A stretch of DNA of 64,000 bases from NCBI RefSeq assembly GCF_029892155.1, contig NZ_JARZAG010000011.1, positions 186,001 through 250,000 of the forward strand, given 5' to 3'. Numbering within the stretch: the stretch's first letter is position 1; each line of letters begins with the position of its first letter. Under the pieces are notes generated by a model. The model ran no database searches, had not been told where the DNA came from, and saw only the letters and a list, made by a program, of their open reading frames with translations. The stretch comes from Kitasatospora sp. GAS204B. Its GTDB lineage: Bacteria > Actinomycetota > Actinomycetes > Streptomycetales > Streptomycetaceae. Below are positions 36,303 through 44,651 of the stretch, piece after piece. A program made the translations under genes and the position numbers.

Positions 36303-36337
36303 GTTGGGGCGGCAGGCCGGTGCCTCGGACTGCCGCC

Positions 36338-37099
36338 TCAGGCCCGGATGACGTGCGGTCCCAGCAGCGCGTAGCGGTGGGCTTCGGCGCTGGACAGTTC
36401 GGTGTCGGTGACGATCGCCTCGAAGTCGCTCACGTCCGCGAAGCGGCAGAAGCTGCTGGCCCCGAACTTGCTGTGGTGGCCCATGAAGACCCGCCGGCGG
36501 GACACCTCGAGGGCCTTGGCCTTGACGTCGGCCACCACCGGATCCGGGGTGGTCAGGCCGAGCTCGCGGGAGATCCCGTTCGACCCCAGGAACGCCAGGT
36601 CGATGACGAATCCCGCGAGCATCTCGCAGGCCCAGGAGCCCACGGTGGCCATGGTCCGGCCGCGAACCCGGCCGCCCAGCAGCAGGACGGTCACGTTCGC
36701 CGCGTCGGCCACGGCGGCGGCTGCGGAGAGCGACGCCGTCACCACGGTCAGTGGACGTTCGGTCGGCAGCAGCGCGGCGAGGATCTGCGGGGTGTACCCC
36801 TCGTCGACGAAGATGCTCTCCGCCTCGCCGACCAGCTTGACCGCCTCGGCCGCTATCCGGCGTTTGGCCTCGACGTGGCGGGTGACCCGCTGGGCCAGGT
36901 CGGTCTCGAAGCCCGTGCTCTCCACGGGGTAGGCACCGCCATGGGTACGGCGGACCAGCCCCCTGCGCTCCAACTCGCTCAGGTCCCGTCGGATGGTCTC
37001 CAACGCGACCCCGAAGTCGGCCGCCGCGGCGGTGACCTCGATCCGGCCCTCCTGCCGGGCCAGGACGAGGATCCGGTGCTGGCGCTCCGATGCTCGCAT
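36338..37099 (-). CDS. DeoR-family transcriptional regulator
   Basis: This 253-aa protein has an N-terminal DeoR helix-turn-helix (RHILVLARQEG-like start, VALETIRRDLSELERRGLVRRTHGG) and a C-terminal sugar-phosphate-sensing DeoRC domain (IFVDEGYTPQ, FLGSNGIS, VMGHHSKF-like FMGHHSKFG). The ATG at 37099 follows GGGGAGGAA. It sits at the head of the polyol operon on the same strand and probably represses it until a phosphorylated ketose, the kinase product, accumulates. Confidence 0.9.
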   Translation of the reverse strand: MRASERQHRILVLARQEGRIEVTAAAADFGVALETIRRDLSELERRGLVRRTHGGAYPVESTGFETDLAQRVTRHVEAKRRIAAEAVKLVGEAESIFVDEGYTPQILAALLPTERPLTVVTASLSAAAAVADAANVTVLLLGGRVRGRTMATVGSWACEMLAGFVIDLAFLGSNGISRELGLTTPDPVVADVKAKALEVSRRRVFMGHHSKFGASSFCRFADVSDFEAIVTDTELSSAEAHRYALLGPHVIRA

Positions 37100-37346
37100 C
37101 CCGCGTTCCTCCCCTCCGCCCGATCGGACATCGGAAGCCCGAATCTGCCCGTGTGAGATTTATACCCCCGGGCCGGGGCGCTGGACAGCTCCAAAGCGGG
37201 CTGGAACATGCCCGAATCATGCCCGCTGCCAACGGAGATGAGCGCAGGTCAGCGGCCGGCCACGGCCTTGCGGCCGGTGATCGACTGCCCGAATGCCCGG
37301 GCGCGGGCCGCCGATTCGCAGAAAGCCACACGCTCCGCGCCTCGCG

Positions 37347-37401
37347 CGAGACCCGGGCGAGATCCGGGCGAGACCCGGACGAGACCCGGACGAGACCCAG
37401 C
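37347..37401. repeat. Five 11-bp tandem repeats in a gene-free stretch
   Basis: Five abutting units of CGAGACCCGGA and close variants run from 37347 to 37401, inside the 386-bp gap (37100-37485) between the divergent DeoR regulator and a small membrane protein gene. The 11-bp period is about one DNA turn, so all units would face the same side. The remainder of the gap shows no other pattern. Confidence 0.85.
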
Positions 37402-37485
37402 CGACACCGGACGGCACCGGGCCCGGCGCGGTCAGCCGCGGCTTCGCACCAAGCACCGTCGGGGCGCGGGTCGCACACTGGACAT

Positions 37486-37743
37486 ATGACTACGAACAGA
37501 GACGCTGCCGAGCGTCGGATCGGTGGGGTGCGCGTCACGCCCGCCAGGGTCGTTGTGGTAGTCGTGACGGTCCTGGCGGTGTGGTTCATCCTGATGAACC
37601 GGGGGACGGTCAGGATCCACCTGTGGGGCTTCGCCACCATCAACGCCGCGATGTGGGTGGTGCTGCTCTTCATGCTGCTGGCCGGGGTCGTGGTGGGGGC
37701 GTTCGGCTATCGGCGACGCCAGTCCCGCCGCGGGCCCGACTGA
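37486..37743 (+). CDS. Small LapA-domain-type membrane protein
   Basis: This 85-aa protein has two hydrophobic helices (VRVTPARVVVVVVTVLAVWF and the later MWVVLLFMLLAGVVVGAFGY) joined by a short loop with VRIHLWGF, ending in basic residues. This is the layout of lipopolysaccharide-assembly-A-domain proteins common in actinomycetes, whose function there is unclear. The ATG at 37486 was chosen; the longer upstream frame crosses the tandem repeats and has no homology. Confidence 0.7.
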   Translation: MTTNRDAAERRIGGVRVTPARVVVVVVTVLAVWFILMNRGTVRIHLWGFATINAAMWVVLLFMLLAGVVVGAFGYRRRQSRRGPD

Positions 37744-37760
37744 CCCGCCGCTCGCGATCC

Positions 37761-38264
37761 TCAGCCGCCGGGCGCCAGCCGGTGCAGCTCCACGTGCTGG
37801 AGCAGCCCGCCGTCGATCCCGGCGGTCAGGTACGTGCACCAGGGCTGGCGCCGCCGGTCGGTGGGCGAGCCGGGGTTGAGCAGGCGCAGACCACGAGGCG
37901 TGACGGTGTCCCACGGGATGTGGCTGTGCCCGAACACCAGCACGTCCGCCTCGGGGAACCGCTGCTCGCAGCGGTGTTCGCGCCCTTGGGCCGGCCCGGT
38001 CTCGTGGACCACCGCCAGCCGAAGGCCGTCGACCTCGGCCTCGGCCACCTCGGGCAGCCGGGCGCGCAGCGGCGGGCCGTCGTTGTTGCCGTGGACCGCG
38101 ACCAGCCGGTTCGCCCGGGCGGCCAGCAGGTCCAGGGTCGCCTCGTCCACCCAGTCGCCGGCGTGCACCACGAGGTCGGCCCGGTCGACTTCCGCCAGCA
38201 GGACGCGGGGCAACTGCCGGGCCCGGGTGGGAACGTGGGTGTCCGAGGTGATCAGCAGGCGCAC
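37761..38264 (-). CDS. YfcE/MJ0936-type metallophosphoesterase
   Basis: This 167-aa calcineurin-like phosphodiesterase carries all metal-binding blocks: TSDTHVP, VHAGDWVD, VHGNNDG, VVHETG and FGHSHIP, then LNPGSPTDRR, a family marker. It probably hydrolyses small phosphodiesters in the cytosol. It lies 6 bp before the DUF427 gene on the same strand, so the two may be cotranscribed. Confidence 0.9.
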   Translation of the reverse strand: MRLLITSDTHVPTRARQLPRVLLAEVDRADLVVHAGDWVDEATLDLLAARANRLVAVHGNNDGPPLRARLPEVAEAEVDGLRLAVVHETGPAQGREHRCEQRFPEADVLVFGHSHIPWDTVTPRGLRLLNPGSPTDRRRQPWCTYLTAGIDGGLLQHVELHRLAPGG

Positions 38265-38270
38265 GGCGGA

Positions 38271-39056
38271 TCAGCTGCCGGAGCGGGTGCCGGGGCGCTG
38301 CGGGCGGCCGAGCCGCTGGCCGTCGAGGAAGAGGTCGACCCGCTCGTTGTAGAACGCGATCAGCCCGGCGACGGGCGTGAGCGGGTAGCTGGGGAAGTCG
38401 TAGCACCAGGCGAGGTCCGGGTGGAGCCGCTCGCCGACCCGGGCCGACCAGTAGCCACTGGTGGTGCCCTTGTAGGGGCAGGCGGTGACGGTGTCGCTGG
38501 GGACCAGGCGGCTGAAGTCGACGTCGGTGCGGTTGAGGTAGTACCGGGTCGGCAGCCCGGTCTCGAAGACCATCACCGGGGAGGAGGACTCGGCGAGCAC
38601 CGTGCCGTCGCGCTCGACGCGCACCGTCCGGGTCGAGCGCAGCGCGTCGACCCGGACGTACGGGCTGCGGGGGTGGACGAAGACCTGCTCGTCCTCCTCG
38701 TACCAGGCGTCGAGGGCGTCCCACTCGAAACGCGCGGTGCCGCCGAGCCCATCGATCGGTGACTCCCGCAGCAGGCCGAGCGCGCCGGGCCGGTCGGTGT
38801 CACCCACGCGCAGCCCGTAGCGCTCGACGGTGCCGCGGGGGCTCGGCTCGGTGCCGTCGCCCGGCACCAGCAGCTCGGCGCGGACGTCGGTGAGCGGGAT
38901 GTAGTACTGCGGGTAGTAGGGCACCTCCCAGACGTAGCGGGCCTGGGTGGTGTCGAGGACGGTCTCTCCCGCCAGCACGGCGCGGATCCGGCGCGGCACC
39001 GGCTCGACGTGGTTGACCTGGACGTTGACCTGGGGGTAGTCCCGATGATCGGGCAC
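38271..39056 (-). CDS. DUF427 domain protein (two copies of the domain)
   Basis: This 261-aa protein has two DUF427 modules. The first, around residues 20-120, reads AVLAGETVLDTTQARYVWEV and YYIPLTDV; the second, around 145-255, reads VRVERDGTVLAESSSPVMVF, TRYYLNRTDVDFSRL, and CPYKGTTSGYWS. Residues conserved in the family are kept in the second copy. The function of DUF427 proteins is not established. The GTG at 39056 follows GGGAG. Confidence 0.85.
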   Translation of the reverse strand: MPDHRDYPQVNVQVNHVEPVPRRIRAVLAGETVLDTTQARYVWEVPYYPQYYIPLTDVRAELLVPGDGTEPSPRGTVERYGLRVGDTDRPGALGLLRESPIDGLGGTARFEWDALDAWYEEDEQVFVHPRSPYVRVDALRSTRTVRVERDGTVLAESSSPVMVFETGLPTRYYLNRTDVDFSRLVPSDTVTACPYKGTTSGYWSARVGERLHPDLAWCYDFPSYPLTPVAGLIAFYNERVDLFLDGQRLGRPQRPGTRSGS

Positions 39057-39334
39057 GGCGGGCTCCCTTGCTGGGGCGGGTGACTCCGCTGTCCAGCGTA
39101 GGCCTCCCCGGTCCCGCACTCGAGGTTCCTCGCCGCGGCCCGCGCGCTTGCGATCGGCGACCGAACTCACCCGAGCCTGCCCGGCGCCTGTCTGCGTGGC
39201 AAGCCCCAAGTTGTCAGCGAGCGCGGGGAAGTGCGCCCAGAGGCGGTCCGCCAGGGCCCGACCTACGGTGGAAAGCACTGGTGCGCAGTGCCGCGGTGGA
39301 TCGGTGGCCGGCAGCCGTGCGAAGGGATATCGGC

Positions 39335-40198
39335 ATGTACGAGAGCGTCCAGCAGAACTTCTTCGCCTTCTCCACCCAGCTCGAGGGCCGGGTGCCCTAC
39401 ATGTACGTCGACCTGAAGAATCTCGTCACGATCGGCATCGGCAACCTGATCGACCCCGAGAGTGCCGCGCTCGCTGTGAGCGGTTTCGTCTTCAAGTCCA
39501 ACCAGCCCACCCCGGGGGCCGCAGCGGGCAGCTCCGACATCGACCAGGACTGGAACGCGGTGAAGAACGCCGCCCTGGCCGACCCGACGTTCGCCCAGAA
39601 GGGGCACACCGCGTGCGATCCGCTCACCAAGCTGATGCTGCCGGACCCGGCCATCGACACCCTGGTGAGCAACAAGGCCGCGAGCAACGAGACGAGCTTG
39701 AGGCAGCAGTTCACCGACTACGACAGCTGGCCGGCCGACGCCCAGCTCGGGCTGCTCAGCATGGCCTGGGCACAGGGGAGCAACTTCGCCGGGTGGCCGG
39801 CCTTCCGGGCCGCCGCGGCGAGCCACGACTGGACCACCGCCGCGGCCCAGTGCCATCTCTCGGGCGTGAACCTGGATCCGCGCAACGCCGCGAACCGCGC
39901 CCTGTTCCTCACCGCCGCTCGGATCGTCAGTCAGGGCGGCGACCTCACCACCCTGGTGTACATCCCCTCCGGCGAGCGCACGACGATCAAGATCGGGTCG
40001 ACCGGGGACGACGTCAACTTCCTGCAGTCCCGGCTGACCACGCTCCAGTACTTCAGCGGTTCGGTGGACGGCAACTTCGCCTCGGACACCGACGCGGCGG
40101 TGCGCGCCTTCCAGACTGCCCAGCAGCTGACCGCGGACGGCATCGTGGGTCCGACCACCTGGGCGGCCCTCGGCACCGGCGTGCCGGCCGGCTCCTGA
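39335..40198 (+). CDS. T4-lysozyme-like protein with peptidoglycan-binding domain, no signal peptide
   Basis: This protein has 287 residues. The N-terminus reads QLEGRVPYMYVDLKNLVTIG with Glu17, Asp26 and Thr32; their spacing (9, then 6) is that of the T4 lysozyme catalytic triad Glu11-Asp20-Thr26, and IGIGNLI follows as in that enzyme. The C-terminus (about 220-283) is a PG_binding_1 domain (KIGSTGDDVNFLQSRL, AVRAFQTAQQLTADGIVGP). No signal peptide or membrane helix is seen, so like phage endolysins it would need a route out of the cell. The ATG at 39335 follows GAAGGGA. Its stop lies 3 bp from the stop of the convergent 1467-aa gene. Confidence 0.8.
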   Translation: MYESVQQNFFAFSTQLEGRVPYMYVDLKNLVTIGIGNLIDPESAALAVSGFVFKSNQPTPGAAAGSSDIDQDWNAVKNAALADPTFAQKGHTACDPLTKLMLPDPAIDTLVSNKAASNETSLRQQFTDYDSWPADAQLGLLSMAWAQGSNFAGWPAFRAAAASHDWTTAAAQCHLSGVNLDPRNAANRALFLTAARIVSQGGDLTTLVYIPSGERTTIKIGSTGDDVNFLQSRLTTLQYFSGSVDGNFASDTDAAVRAFQTAQQLTADGIVGPTTWAALGTGVPAGS

Positions 40199-40201
40199 GC
40201 G

Positions 40202-43200
40202 TCAGGGGGCGGTCCTGGCTCCGACCTCCAGGGTTTCGGCGAACACCAGGCGTCCGTATCCGGGGTGGATCCGGATCTCGACCTTGGTCACGGGCACCCC
40301 TGTCACGGGCGTCTCCGGATGCGGGCCGGTGCCCGGACCGGTCGACGACGTCGGCACCGAGTCCGCCGGTTCCTCATCGAGCTTCATCCTGTCCGAGCCG
40401 AGGTGCTCGCACTCCCGAACCACGATGCGGAACTGACCGTCCGTCCGGCCCGGCGGCAGGGTGACCGTCCCGGTCCACAGCTGCTTCGGGATCGTGGGCG
40501 GCCCCTGGCCCGCCAGCTGCACGTTCGGATCGGCTAGCACCGAGCTGTCCTTGCCGCCGTAGGCGTTCCAGCCGAGATCGTCCGACGCCCCCTGGACGCG
40601 TTCCTCCACCGTGACCTCGACCAGTGCCGGGCGGGGGTTGATCGGGCCGTCCGGCCAGTCCACATACCAGTAGTCGTCGTCGCCGTCGTGCCAGGACGCG
40701 AGGTAGTACGTCTGGCCCTGCACGAGCAGCTGGAACACGTCCGGGTTCGCCGTCGGTGTGAGCGTGACGGTCCGCGGTGGTGGGACCTGGACGGCGTCGG
40801 CGCGGACCACCCGGGAGAGCTCAAGACCCGGCAGCGAGTTCGGCTGGTAGCGGGCCAGCGCCAGTCGGACGAACGGCGTGTACGTCTCCAACTCCGGCCC
40901 GGCCAGCTGGATGTCGCAGTACCAGAGCCCGCGATCGGCATCGAACTGGACGGGGTACCCGGCCACCGAGAACACGTCGGGGATGTTCACGGGACTGGTG
41001 AGCACGCCGTTCGGCTGGACGGAGAACTCGCTGAGCTGCAGCCCGCTCTGGGTGGCGGCCGCCCCGACGAACGCTCCGGACTGGGGCCCGCTGCTGATGA
41101 TCGGGTGTGACGTGAAGACGAGGTCCTGCCCCCACTGGGTGACATACGGCGCCACCTGCTCGGTGGGCGGGTAGTGCGTGATGTCGTTGAACACCACGCC
41201 CAGCAACTCGCCGTCCCCGGAGGAGAACCACGGGCGGTCCAGGTACACCCGGATACCGCTGCTGCGGCCGCTCACCCGGGAGCCGTCCGGGTTGGTGTCC
41301 CGCTGCCAGGTGAAGGTGGGCAGCACGGAGACCACGGTCGGTCCGGCCGGCCGGGCCGTGCTCGGCACCTGGACCGCGACGGCCGGGCCGGTGACGGTGA
41401 TCCGCTGCGGGTCACCCGTCACCGCCGGGGGAAAGTACTCGCGGAATCGCGAGGTGGCCACGCCCTGGTAGCTGACCGTGCGGGCCTTGGTGTCGCCGAA
41501 CTCGTGCCGCGCGAGGTACGTGCGCCCCGACTCGTCGCCGGGAGACGGGGGCTGGAAGGTGATCACGCCGGCCACCGGGTCGTAGCCGGCGGGTGACACC
41601 GTGTCGGCGGGGGTGACCGGAGTGCCGTCGTCCTCGCCGGGCAGGGTGACCGGCACCGTCAGGACGTGCGCGGTACGCGCCCTGGACATCGGCCCGGTTT
41701 CGGTGTCGAGGTCGAGTTGGTCGGTCCAGGTGGCCAGCAGGTCGACCTTGGCGGTGCTCGGGCCGTGCACGGTCAGCGAACCGCCGACGTAGGCGAAGGT
41801 GGCCTCCAGATCGCGCGGCGCGGTCTTCGGGAACCCGCTGGGGGCCGGAGCCGCCAGCGGGGCCTCGACGGCGTGCACCAACTGCACGGTGCGCGACGGG
41901 GTGAGCATCCGGTGGCCGCCCAGCAGCGCGGCAGGAACGTCGTCCGGTCCGGGCGGCTGGTAGTCGGCCACCCAACGCCACACTCCGAGGCTGTCCAGCA
42001 GCGCCGGGTCGGCGGGCTGGGTGGCGGTGGTCGACAGGTAGCTGCTGAGCCGCAGTTGGGCCTGCTCGGCCTGCGCCAGGTAGACGGTCAGCACCCGGGC
42101 CCGCGGATCCCAGCTCGGCAGCCGGGTGCCGGGCGGCCGGGTGGGGTCCGGCTCGGCGAGCTGGATCCGGAACGGCTGCTGCTCGGGCCAGTTCGCGCCG
42201 AAGTCGAGGTGCACCGACGGGCCGCCGAGTGCTGCCAGGGTCGGGGCGCTGAGCGCTGACGGGGCGAAGGTCAGCGCACCGCTCGCGTCCAGCATCCCGG
42301 CCTGGCCGTCGGGTACGCCCGGCACCCCGAACAGGGCTGCCCCACGCGCGAGCGGGTCCGGCAGGTAGGGCAGTTGCAGCTGGTCCTCATGGTGCACGAC
42401 GTAGCCGCCGTCCGGCCCGGACACCTGCTCGACGCTCGGCCGGGTGGTCACGATGCCGGTGCCCGGGGCGACGTGCGTGATACCCGGGATCGGCACGGCC
42501 AGCCCGGTGCCGATGTCGATCACCGAGTTGTCGGAGAGGCTGCCCTTCTCCTTGCGGGAGATGTTGTACGTCTGCGTGAAGCCGGCGCCCGTCCCGAACG
42601 AGGCGTCGAGGACACCGTGCGCCTCCGCCATCGCCTGCGAGCAACTGGGCGGCGCGGCGTGTCGCGCGCAGGTGGCGAAGTAGCCTTCGACGCCGGGTGG
42701 ACCGACGGTCGGGACCTCGGAGTTGAGCAGCCCGGCGTACTGCGCCGTGCTGGTCCCGGTGCGACTGCGGATGACCAGCCGCTGCGTGCACTCGCCCTCG
42801 CTGAACCGCTCGGCCGGTACCAGCACCGGCGACAGCACCGGTTCGAACCGGCGGTGGACGTACGGCGGGCCGTCGGCGGGCGGCAGCACCGGCACGGTCG
42901 TGTTCGCGGCGGTCAGCGCGTCCTGCACGGCCTGGGCCCCGGCCAGATCGGGGCCGTTGCCGGCCAGGTCCACGGCCCTGACCCGGAACAGGTAAGCCCG
43001 GCCGAAGCGCAGCCTCGGTAGCGTCCCCGGTACCACCTGGAAGCCGGCCTGGAGCGGGAGTCCGCCGATCGGCGGCTGGCTGGTCACCGTGCCGGGCCCG
43101 CTGTCGGTGATGGTCAGTCCAGGGTGCGGCGCCGCCAGGCTCCAGCCCTGCCAGCGCAGCAGTGACTCGTGGATGAACCAGGGCGAGGCGGGGTCCGGCA

Positions 43201-44605
43201 GGACGCCGTCCGGGCCGAGCCGTCTGCTCGCCACCGGTTGCACGGCGCCCTCGTCGGTGATGGTCACGGTGAACGGACCGCCGGGGTACTCGGTGAAGGT
43301 GTAGGTGCCGACCCGCTGGTGCAGTGACAGCCAGGTGCCGGTGGCGACGTCCTGGACGTCCATCCGGTAGCCGCGCACCAGGTCCTCCGCGTACAGGGTC
43401 GCCGAACCGCCGCCGGGGAGCGCCGGGTTGGTGAGCGCGGCGTTGGTGGCGGCGGCCGCCGACATCCGGTTCAACAGGTTCACCGCCTGGCCGGCCCGGG
43501 CGATGCTCACTCCGCTGGTGCGCAGCGCGGGCAGGCCGCTGCCGTCGTCCGGTCCGGTGGGCGTCGAAGCCAGCGAGCACAGCATGTTGATGACCTTCAA
43601 CCCGCTGCTGTCCAGGTCGAGTTGGATGATCTCGAAGGCGTTCTGGAAGGGCAGGTTGAGCAGCCCGTGCACCAGTTCGTTCGGTGCCGGGACGGTCGGA
43701 AACCTGGTCGGTCCCGGTTCGTGTACTCGGTCCGGCACGGCGGTACCGGTCGGGGCGGGGGCCGGGGTGGGCGTGACCGGGGCCGGGGTGGGAGCGGCCT
43801 CGAAGAACTGGTCGCCGGTCAGCAGGTAGGCCGTGCTCGGACTGAGCGAGCTGCCCACCAGCGGCGAGGTGAACACCGGTACCACCTGGAGCAGTTGCGG
43901 CGACGGCGGGAGAGCGCCTGCGGGCAGTTCCAGATCGATCAGCAGACCCAGTCGCCGCATGAGTTCGGGGTGGTCGGCGAGGAAGGTGAGCGCCTGGTGG
44001 AAGTCCAGCGTCGGCGGCGCCGGCGGCGGAGTCGAGACGGGGAACGTCGCGCCGCCGTGGAACGCGGCGAGCCGGGCGAACGGGGTGACGGCCGGGTCCG
44101 TGGCGGCGATCGGCGAGGCCGATCCGGGTCCGGATCCGGATCCGGATCCGGTGAAAGCCGACAGCAGCGGGGCGAAGGCGGTGCGAAGGCCGGCCCGATC
44201 CACGCCCACCATCGAGTTGACGCCCAACTGTTGGTAGCGCTGCCGGATCTGTCCGTGCAGGTCCGAGGCCGAGTAGGAGTTGTAGACCTGCTGGTCGCCG
44301 AGGGCGTCGAAGGCGTACGACTCCACCGTGGTGGACGGCCCGAACAGGGCCTTCCAGAGCGCCGAGTCGGGCGCCTGGCCGACCCGCGTCGCGGTCACCG
44401 GCGCGACGCCCGGCACGTGGACGGTGAAGGTGGCGTCGGCCAGGCGGGCCGGCCAGTCGGCGAAGTCCCCGCTGAGCGGGGCCTGTGGTTGGTCGCTCGC
44501 CAGGCGCGGCGAGACGAGCACCGACAGGAGCAGACTGCGGGCGGTGGGGTCTCCGGTGATGCCGTTCGGCAGCGCGGTCCAGACAACCGTCTGACTCAGT
44601 GTCAA
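40202..44605 (-). CDS. Giant protein of unknown function (1467 aa)
   Basis: I do not recognise this family. It starts with TTG at 44605 behind AGGAAG. No signal peptide or transmembrane helix is visible, so it seems cytoplasmic when made. The first 500 residues include Pro/Thr/Ala linkers (APTPAPVTPTPAPAPTG) and a Gly-Ser run. The middle has an FN3-like strand (YLFRVRAVDLAGNG) and two cysteine-bearing segments. The rest is rich in short beta-strand patterns and Pro/Gly turns, with few long helices. It lies 46 bp after the 961-aa gene on the same strand. The composition suggests a large extended beta-rich structural or surface protein. Confidence 0.8.
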   Translation of the reverse strand: MTLSQTVVWTALPNGITGDPTARSLLLSVLVSPRLASDQPQAPLSGDFADWPARLADATFTVHVPGVAPVTATRVGQAPDSALWKALFGPSTTVESYAFDALGDQQVYNSYSASDLHGQIRQRYQQLGVNSMVGVDRAGLRTAFAPLLSAFTGSGSGSGPGSASPIAATDPAVTPFARLAAFHGGATFPVSTPPPAPPTLDFHQALTFLADHPELMRRLGLLIDLELPAGALPPSPQLLQVVPVFTSPLVGSSLSPSTAYLLTGDQFFEAAPTPAPVTPTPAPAPTGTAVPDRVHEPGPTRFPTVPAPNELVHGLLNLPFQNAFEIIQLDLDSSGLKVINMLCSLASTPTGPDDGSGLPALRTSGVSIARAGQAVNLLNRMSAAAATNAALTNPALPGGGSATLYAEDLVRGYRMDVQDVATGTWLSLHQRVGTYTFTEYPGGPFTVTITDEGAVQPVASRRLGPDGVLPDPASPWFIHESLLRWQGWSLAAPHPGLTITDSGPGTVTSQPPIGGLPLQAGFQVVPGTLPRLRFGRAYLFRVRAVDLAGNGPDLAGAQAVQDALTAANTTVPVLPPADGPPYVHRRFEPVLSPVLVPAERFSEGECTQRLVIRSRTGTSTAQYAGLLNSEVPTVGPPGVEGYFATCARHAAPPSCSQAMAEAHGVLDASFGTGAGFTQTYNISRKEKGSLSDNSVIDIGTGLAVPIPGITHVAPGTGIVTTRPSVEQVSGPDGGYVVHHEDQLQLPYLPDPLARGAALFGVPGVPDGQAGMLDASGALTFAPSALSAPTLAALGGPSVHLDFGANWPEQQPFRIQLAEPDPTRPPGTRLPSWDPRARVLTVYLAQAEQAQLRLSSYLSTTATQPADPALLDSLGVWRWVADYQPPGPDDVPAALLGGHRMLTPSRTVQLVHAVEAPLAAPAPSGFPKTAPRDLEATFAYVGGSLTVHGPSTAKVDLLATWTDQLDLDTETGPMSRARTAHVLTVPVTLPGEDDGTPVTPADTVSPAGYDPVAGVITFQPPSPGDESGRTYLARHEFGDTKARTVSYQGVATSRFREYFPPAVTGDPQRITVTGPAVAVQVPSTARPAGPTVVSVLPTFTWQRDTNPDGSRVSGRSSGIRVYLDRPWFSSGDGELLGVVFNDITHYPPTEQVAPYVTQWGQDLVFTSHPIISSGPQSGAFVGAAATQSGLQLSEFSVQPNGVLTSPVNIPDVFSVAGYPVQFDADRGLWYCDIQLAGPELETYTPFVRLALARYQPNSLPGLELSRVVRADAVQVPPPRTVTLTPTANPDVFQLLVQGQTYYLASWHDGDDDYWYVDWPDGPINPRPALVEVTVEERVQGASDDLGWNAYGGKDSSVLADPNVQLAGQGPPTIPKQLWTGTVTLPPGRTDGQFRIVVRECEHLGSDRMKLDEEPADSVPTSSTGPGTGPHPETPVTGVPVTKVEIRIHPGYGRLVFAETLEVGARTAP

Positions 44606-44651
44606 CTTTGCTTCCTGTCTTGGCGGCAGCGGCAGCGGCAGGGCCAGGGCC

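Noticed and set aside
36117..36337. Extra small gene in the gap between the binding protein and the DeoR regulator
   Set aside because: Open frames exist but have no ribosome binding site and cross the tandem repeats.
44121..44152. GGATCC-rich short repeat inside the 1467-aa gene
   Set aside because: It encodes a Gly-Ser linker and is explained by codon repetition; not a separate element.
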